A stretch of DNA of 13,309 nucleotides from NCBI GenBank assembly GCA_002779345.1, contig PEWW01000160.1:1-13309 (forward strand), in the 5' to 3' direction. Positions within the stretch are counted from its first letter, which is position 1, and every line of letters begins with the position of its first letter. Below the pieces are notes generated by a model that saw only the letters and a list, made by a program, of their open reading frames with translations, was not told where the DNA came from and did not search any database. Of the stretch, positions 10,101-13,309 are shown one piece after another. The stretch is from Candidatus Omnitrophica bacterium CG07_land_8_20_14_0_80_50_8 (lineage in GTDB: Bacteria > Omnitrophota > Gorgyraeia > 2-02-FULL-51-18). The position numbers and the translations under genes are program-made.

Positions 10101-13100
10101 GTTGACCGGTACGCGCCGGGCCAAGCCATTGACGGCCCGAGAGGCCCTCGTGGCTTTGGCCGGGGTAATTCAAGCTCCGGAAAATTTTGAAGGAAATTTC
10201 TGGGCTTATGATATTTTGGAAGTTCAGGTGGTCGTTGAGGACGAGCGGAATCGTCTGGCGACTCAGGCGCTTTTTGGATGCGCCAATTGGAAAGAACTGG
10301 TCGATTTTCTTAATTCTCCGGAAGGCAAGGAATTCGTCGGACAGAATTCATTTAAACAGCAGGCGCTCGATCTCCATCGCCGGCATGGGTCCGGCGCGGT
10401 GTGGCGTTTTATAAACGGCCAACCCTGGAAAGATGTTTACGGGATCATCCAAGCGCTTCCCTGGGAGTATCAGTCGGATCCGGTGTTCCAGAGCCAGATC
10501 CAACAGCGTGTGGCCGCGTACGTCGCGGATCGAAGACAGGGCGCCGCCATTGACCCCAAGACCGGTCTTCCCCGATGGGTTACCGAACTCAACGGACTTC
10601 CGGACTGGTTTATCGAGGCGGTTCCTTTCGCGGTCAAGGACCCGTTCATAAAATCCGGACAATTCAAGACTCTGCAGGGCGAAGGGGCGCAGAGAGATCG
10701 AGCCAATGCCGCCGATGCCCAGCAAACCTTGGACCAATTGAATCCTAAAGACACTTCACCGGCCGGACCCCCGGCCCAAGATCCGTTCGAGCGCGTACAG
10801 CGTGAAATGGACCCTTACACTGCCCAAATCAAACGGTCTAGTCCGCCGTTCCGCTCGGCCGCTTCACAGGGCATCGTTCAAGCCTTTACGAACGCGATGA
10901 CCATGCTGGACGCGCAGCGGGACGTTCTAAGCGACGCTCAGTATTCCCAGATCCGGGACAAGATCCGTGATGCCGTGATGGACGCTATCCTGAATAACGA
11001 AAACAAGGAAGAAGAGGCCACCGCACAGAACAAGATCGACGCGTTTTCTCAAATAGGTACTTTGTCGATTCAAGGGAGCTTTCCGCGCGACCGGAGATAT
11101 CTTGTCGACTTTACCTTGAGTCAGATACGCCTCATCAGCACAACCCTGAAAACCAAGAACGCGGACCCGAACAACCTGGGGACCCTGGTAAAAGCTCTGA
11201 GTTTTGTCCGGGCGGATGTTCTGTCTGCTTTGGCGGAAGAACTGCAGAGTCAGCTTGACCAGGCGGTGAATGAGAGCGGAAGGGAACTGTTGATCCGGCA
11301 GTTGGTGGATGTTTTGTATGAGCATGAACAACTGACCTCGGGGTCTCCCAGGACTCAAGCGCAAATTTTATCGGAAGTACGCTCGCGCACCGCCGGCCAA
11401 ACCAGCGCATCGATCGGCCGCCGGTCGGCCATCGAAACGAAAGTACTGCTTTATTCGCGTTATATCCGTACCGGCACCCGGACCGTGAAAGATCCACAAA
11501 CTCAGGAAGACAAAGAGATACAGCTGACCTATAACCAGAGGGCAGCGCTCTATGATGAGTTTTTAAACTCCATCGATGGATACAGGAAGGACCTGACAGA
11601 TGCCGACCGCATATACCTGGAAACGGTCAAGACTCAGCTTCGGGATGAGCTGACGGCGGCTTTACACGAGATGGACGCCAACCTCGCCGCGATCCAACGA
11701 AACCGTCAGGAAAATGTGGCTGGGCCTCTGGAAGCCCTTGCGGCAGAGCGCCGCAGTCCCAAGGACAAGGTCCTGATCATTCTTGGGTTGTGGAGGCAGG
11801 CCAGAGAATACCGCGAACAAATGAGACGGTCCGCGCCCAGCGACATGATACCGCGCGAACTCAGGGAATATGAGATCCTCGCGACCAAGTGCCGTTTCGC
11901 CCTGGTACAGGCGTTGACGTCAACCCGGAGCTTGGACGGCCCTGACGGGTTTCAAACTCTATTGGAATCGAAGGACACCATCGATCCTACGATCACTGTT
12001 TTGGGAATTGTATCAGACCCAACCGCGATGGATTCGGATCGGCGGGTACACGCAAGAAGTTTGACGGCTTTCCTGGACCTTTTCAAGAGAGCGAAACATC
12101 CGAGGACGGAGCTTATCCAGGCCCTGTATGTCGAACTGACCGAAAAATTCGGCGATGGTATTGTGTCTCAGGAAATGCCCGGCGCTCCGCAGATCGCCGC
12201 CTCCACGGACGCGATCACCGACTTTAGCGCGGCAAGAAATCATGAGACGACTTGGAGTGACACGCCGGTCAGCGCGCTCACCGATCTCGAGATAGACCGG
12301 GCCGAAAGGATCGCCGCGGTGCTTAGCCGGACCCATACGACGGTGGACGGAGGGCTTTCGATCGGTACGGAGGTGGCATTCTCCGTCTTTATCCGGATCA
12401 ATTTATATAAAAATCGAGCGGAGGGAGAACAAGCGGACCTTCAAAAAGATTTTGAAATATTAAAAAGCGCGATCATCCGGCGTGATATGGCCCAAGCCGC
12501 GTATTTGCGGTACATGGAATTGATCCGCGCCGAAGCCAAATATGCGCTTTTGAGAAAAGCGCCGGCCGAGAGACCCGAAGCTCAGCTTCTCTTGAATCAA
12601 GCCGCTTATGAACGCGAAACAGCCTTTTCTTACTTGTCCAAGGAAGTCCAAACGGCTCTGCTGGCTAAGATCGGTTCCAAGGATACAGGGACGGGTTCTC
12701 ATTATCGATTGGATCCGGACGTGGTCTTGAGCGATGCGGACCTTCAGGCGATGCGTGATTCCGCTAAGGAAGAACTCGAGGCCTTGCAGAATGAGGGGGC
12801 CATCGGGGCGGGAATCCTGAGCGGCGGCCAGAGCGTTCGTCCTCAAGATCTGGAGGCCGTGGCGCTCGCGAAAATGATTGCCGCTTACCAAAAAGGCGTG
12901 GCTGTCGCATACGGCCGCGGCTACGCGAGCCGGTCTTTTACGATCACGCTCGACCCCATCACGACGCTCATCGCCAATATTTTCGGCAATCTTTTTGCTC
13001 GCCATCCAAAGCCGGATATGGCCAGGATCCGGGCGATCGCGGGTCAAAGTTCATCCCTCATCGAGCAGTTCTTCAAGAGCAATTATACCGCCGAGCAGGA

Positions 13101-13309
13101 AAGGGATCTTCTGGAGCGAGGGGTGGTGGAGGCCTTGATCCGTCTCGAAGAAACGAGATTGCACGGTTCCCCGGCTGAAATAGAAACGGCCGAGCGGCAG
13201 TTGGCGAACGCGAAATTCTTGGTCCGTCGTGCCTACTTACCCGCGTTCGACTATGACCGGTTGGAGGACCTCAAGAACAGCGACGTTGAATTCTGGAAAA
13301 AGGTTTTGG
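1..13309 (+). CDS. Giant multidomain envelope protein, internal fragment (both ends outside the window)
   Basis: Frame 1 of the plus strand is open from the first base to the last complete codon (ending at 13308), 4,436 codons without a stop; the start and stop lie outside the window. Codon use looks even throughout and protein features run continuously in the same frame, so this is coding sequence and not a chance opening. Domains in order: end of a SecA-like motor, helical scaffold, about ten transmembrane segments, coiled coil, Pro/Ala-rich tether, M23 metallopeptidase, helical domain, second Pro/Ala-rich linker, coiled coil, TolC/OEP-like module, unassigned region, second OEP-like stretch. 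Only four cysteines are visible (residues 310, 2007, 3427, 3964). Giant genes with divergent SecA DEAD domains and many membrane segments are known mainly from Candidatus Omnitrophota. The overall function is inferred: an envelope-spanning secretion, attachment or wall-digesting machine. The open frame is certain; the function is not. Confidence 0.95.
1141..1944 (+). other. Region: SecA-like helical scaffold start, then unassigned helical region
   Basis: Residues 381-648 are predicted helical by eye. The first 70 or so (around 390-460, with LSRKDAAVVQGIVNDMRN and then a long charged helix with EEANDALREF) sit where SecA has its long helical scaffold helix (VTKAIANAQRKVESRN followed by EYDDVANDQR), so the SecA resemblance probably extends to about base 1400. 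After that I recognise nothing: alternating charged and hydrophobic helices with a Gln/Ala-rich stretch at 580-600 (bases 1738-1800). The region ends in a basic segment (SSRKLSPWKK, 638-647) immediately before the first membrane segment, which marks that flank as cytoplasmic by the positive-inside rule. Confidence 0.5.
1948..3144 (+). other. Domain: polytopic membrane block, about ten transmembrane segments in five hairpins
   Basis: Ten strongly hydrophobic stretches are readable at residues 651-668, 703-720, 763-781, 784-806, 834-849, 851-871, 924-942, 944-963, 997-1020 and 1028-1047. They pair into hairpins with short outer turns. The inter-hairpin loops are long and basic: 721-750, 814-833, 873-922 (with ERDERGKRKP) and 964-996; the tail after 1048 is also basic. 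By the positive-inside rule both ends are on the cytoplasmic side. A weak internal resemblance precedes two hairpins: PPESTFAY at 823-830 and PAKPTFGY at 988-995, hinting that the block arose by hairpin duplication. I recognise no transporter family. Its position directly after a SecA-like motor suggests an inner-membrane anchor or conduit; that is inference. Confidence 0.85.
3145..3780 (+). other. Region: post-membrane soluble segment, unassigned
   Basis: Residues 1049-1260 begin very basic (YQKYRAHLEQR, then RKNRKT around 1089), as expected for a cytoplasmic flank. An acidic helical part follows (around 1115-1210, including SFIDEMDLGETLYSRFLSFM), then a Gly/Ala-rich weakly hydrophobic stretch at 1215-1233 (SAGMVGGALVGQSGLAVQV) and a Gln/Gly/Thr-rich, probably disordered tail. 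No family is recognised. The Gly/Ala stretch might act as an extra membrane pass, which would matter for topology, but its hydrophobicity is low. Confidence 0.4.
3781..5040 (+). other. Domain: long coiled coil
   Basis: Residues 1261-1680 are almost continuously helical: Ala, Glu, Gln, Lys and Arg dominate, hydrophobic residues recur at heptad-like spacing, and prolines are rare. Clear stretches are 1300-1395, 1415-1480 and 1555-1610, and 1635-1670. One break near 1521-1550 contains QPQIPPQF followed by a Gly/Leu-rich turn, where the helix could fold back into a hairpin. In established families such segments act as spacers or oligomerisation stalks, as in adaptor proteins of tripartite efflux systems. 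Sitting between the membrane block and a wall hydrolase, it could serve as a periplasm-spanning spacer; that is inference. Confidence 0.7.
3827..3855 (+). repeat. In-frame tandem duplication of 15 bases
   Basis: The unit ggctcgcgaaccgtt at 3827-3841 is followed directly by a second copy at 3842-3855 that matches over 14 bases. In protein it gives Leu-Ala-Asn-Arg-Trp followed by Leu-Ala-Asn-Arg-Lys, at the start of the coiled coil. Because the unit is five codons the frame is kept. It looks like a recent slippage duplication with no evident function. Confidence 0.85.
5041..5817 (+). other. Region: Pro/Ala/Gly-rich disordered tether with two short amphipathic helices
   Basis: Residues 1681-1939 are low in complexity. 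A Gly/Pro run (LLSGPGAGPGGGSPPPP, 1706-1722) is followed by Ala-rich sequence, and residues 1804-1920 are dominated by Pro, Ala, Glu, Ser and Thr with repeated APxP-like units. Two short aromatic/hydrophobic helices interrupt it: around 1685-1697 (SFFLRVKNWFARI) and 1776-1793 (QRFGNALNDIVNFFAIFG). They could lie on a membrane surface but are too short or too charged to be confident spans. The tether joins the coiled coil to the peptidase and would give it a long reach; Pro/Ala linkers of this kind are common around cell-wall enzymes. Confidence 0.8.
5818..6213 (+). other. Domain: M23 (LytM-type) zinc metallopeptidase, catalytic residues intact
   Basis: Residues 1940-2071 form a complete M23 domain. 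The HxGxD motif is HTGDD, giving zinc ligands His1956 and Asp1960. It is followed by the typical core AVADGVVVRTG, then GNYVVIAH (1987-1994), YCHL with catalytic His2008, the strand VTAGTVIGLAGDTGNA, and HLHFE with catalytic His2041 and zinc ligand His2043. The spacings (4, 48, 33 and 2) are close to those in LytM (4, 46, 31 and 2). M23 enzymes cut peptide cross-links or stems of peptidoglycan outside the cytoplasm. With all residues present this is probably an active hydrolase rather than a degenerate EnvC/NlpD-type regulator. It lies between two flexible regions, the usual setting for a tethered wall enzyme. Whether it acts on the cell's own wall or on prey cannot be read from the sequence. 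Confidence 0.95.
6214..7260 (+). other. Region: helical domain after the peptidase, unassigned
   Basis: Residues 2072-2420 are helical with many aromatic residues. Residues 2085-2165 form charged helices (DLREQLGQL, then a Tyr-rich helix around 2120-2165 with EYEYGYVLKAV). Residues 2210-2250 are again helical. A more globular patch follows at 2268-2300 (GASWNPYFDWNQQAFDYY). The final part has alternating charged helices. I recognise no family, and no catalytic motif stands out. It could be a substrate-binding or packing domain attached to the M23 unit. Confidence 0.4.
7261..7494 (+). other. Region: second Pro/Ala-rich disordered linker
   Basis: Residues 2421-2498 are dominated by Pro, Ala, Thr and Glu (for example ELPTPAPPEAPAPATGT), interrupted by a short basic helix (ADKKAEARRKAEQ). 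Together with the tether before the peptidase it makes the M23 unit and the helical domain after it (residues 1940-2420) a separately mobile section of the chain. Confidence 0.85.
7495..8193 (+). other. Domain: second coiled-coil region
   Basis: Residues 2499-2731 are charged helices with heptad-like hydrophobic spacing: 2499-2575 (LEGKISTKESERAKI and onward, leading into a Leu-rich stretch KYLLEWLVLQSKL), 2596-2640, and 2680-2725 (QEKSLAELQGLKDQIDVLED). Breaks occur near PTLPPGL (2579-2585). No enzymatic motif is visible. It probably forms a stalk or oligomerisation helix before the TolC-like region. Confidence 0.6.
8194..8805 (+). other. Region: helical globular segment before the TolC-like module, unassigned
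   Basis: Residues 2732-2935 are mixed helices with more hydrophobic content than the coiled coil: SVSFYQGLLDKVYDQAGY, NIVILATLRVIQH (around 2809-2821), MSSVISAFLQV and SMITLYQWVVSLKR. Residue use suggests a compact helical domain. I do not recognise it. Confidence 0.4.
8806..9960 (+). other. Domain: TolC/OEP-like outer-membrane channel module
   Basis: Residues 2936-3320 follow the element order of TolC. First helix at 2939-2972 (VDLAQGLDSVTANSDAVITA and on). Beta segment FINFYADFEYSHS at 2981-2993, like the TolC strand with GADYTYS. MFGDHAGKQLRAM (3001-3013) stands at the IFDMSKWRAL position. The hallmark helix ADAYFQLALSEKDI (3042-3055) leads to a GLDLNSYLLNRTRLEQALAR stretch (3072-3091), like the OEP consensus with Gly, Asp and a following Arg/Gln-rich helix. 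Inter-repeat helix at about 3127-3160. Two alternating strands at 3175-3186 and 3196-3205. GNLFDSRKR (3206-3214) matches the OEP PLFDGGRR signature, and final helices end near ELANAQQTLALL (3306-3316). Family role: trimeric outer-membrane/periplasmic exit duct. Length (about 385) is below mature TolC (about 470). The resemblance is by pattern, with low identity. Confidence 0.6.
9961..10737 (+). other. Region: mixed segment after the TolC-like module, possible OEP first helix
   Basis: Residues 3321-3579 begin with a Gly/Asp-rich turn (QPGGRRFDDDQ). PLTAREALVALAGV (3376-3389) resembles the entry helix of OEP proteins (consensus like LTLEEALRLAL). A more globular Trp/Phe-rich part follows (NFWAYDILEVQVVVEDE, FGCANWKELVDFL with Cys3427, GAVWRFINGQPWKDVYGI, then LPRWVTELNGLPDWFIEAV). 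No enzyme motif is recognised. It may be the start of a second OEP unit interrupted by an insertion, or an unrelated binding domain. Confidence 0.3.
10738..12288 (+). other. Region: short Pro-rich linker, then long unassigned helical region
   Basis: Residues 3580-4096 open with a short Pro-rich linker (NPKDTSPAGPPAQDP, 3581-3595). The rest is helical: 3620-3675, 3695-3780 (with LSFVRADVLSALAEELQSQLD-like helices), and 3835-3910 with repeated charged helices (YLETVKTQLRDELTAALHEM). KDKVLIILGLWRQAREY at 3922-3938 is a more hydrophobic helix. Cys3964 lies in a helix (ATKCRFALVQAL). I recognise no family or catalytic motif across these 1.5 kb. Spacer or scaffold is the cautious reading. Confidence 0.35.
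12289..13309 (+). other. Domain: second, more divergent TolC/OEP-like stretch, cut by the window end
   Basis: Residues 4097-4436. LSIGTEVAFSVFIRINLYKNR (4119-4139) reads as an OEP beta strand ending in the PLYDGGR-type turn. A charged helix follows, then the OEP-type helix MAQAAYLRYMELIRAEAKY (4163-4181) and a partner helix around 4190-4220. A short loop leads to a further helix (about 4253-4270) and to a second strand region RGYASRSFTITLDPITTLI (4304-4322) with FGNLFARHP (4325-4333) at the second turn position. Closing helices include ETAERQLANAKFLVRRA (4397-4413). The order strand, turn, helix pair, strand, turn, helix fits OEP proteins, but identity is weaker than in the first module and the entry helix is unclear. 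The domain may continue beyond the window. Confidence 0.45.

Noticed and set aside
12460..13047. 195-codon minus-strand open frame, the longest antisense frame
   Set aside because: It covers the second OEP-like stretch on the other strand, and no family resemblance is visible. The plus-strand frame explains the sequence better.
1..13309. tRNA, rRNA, CRISPR, insertion sequence, promoter or operon boundary
   Set aside because: No non-coding gap, no repeat-spacer pattern, no tRNA-like cloverleaf and no transposase motif were seen; the window is coding throughout.

Overview
The window is one uninterrupted plus-strand reading frame. Read from base 1, frame 1 has no stop codon across all 4,436 complete codons, and it is open at both ends. 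There is no intergenic space and no second gene, so this is an internal slice of a giant gene. The protein is mostly alpha-helical, rich in Ala, Glu, Gln and Arg, and has only four cysteines by my reading.

Layout (residue numbers count from the first codon of the window). Residues 1-380 (bases 1-1140) look like the end of a divergent SecA-type motor: a SecA-like motif III, the second helicase lobe and motif VI. A helical region follows to about residue 648. Residues 650-1048 hold about ten transmembrane segments arranged as five hairpins. Residues 1049-1260 are a soluble linker. Residues 1261-1680 form a long coiled coil, followed by a Pro/Ala-rich disordered tether to residue 1939. Residues 1940-2071 are an M23 (LytM-type) peptidoglycan endopeptidase with every metal-binding and catalytic residue in place. 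An unassigned helical domain and a second Pro/Ala-rich linker follow (to residue 2498), then more coiled coil and helical sequence. Residues 2936-3320 resemble a TolC-family outer-membrane efflux protein (OEP). Residues 3321-4096 are unassigned. From about residue 4097 to the window end there is a second, weaker OEP-like stretch.

Organism. Giant genes encoding divergent SecA DEAD-helicase domains plus many transmembrane segments have been reported mainly from Candidatus Omnitrophota, very small and probably predatory or host-dependent bacteria with a Gram-negative envelope. The architecture here fits that group well. The assignment is by inference from architecture, not from a marker gene.

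How the parts could work together (inference): motor, inner-membrane array, coiled-coil spacer, wall hydrolase and TolC-like elements are the parts list of an envelope-spanning export or attack machine, here on one polypeptide. A topology puzzle remains, because the membrane block by the positive-inside rule returns the chain to the side of the SecA-like motor.
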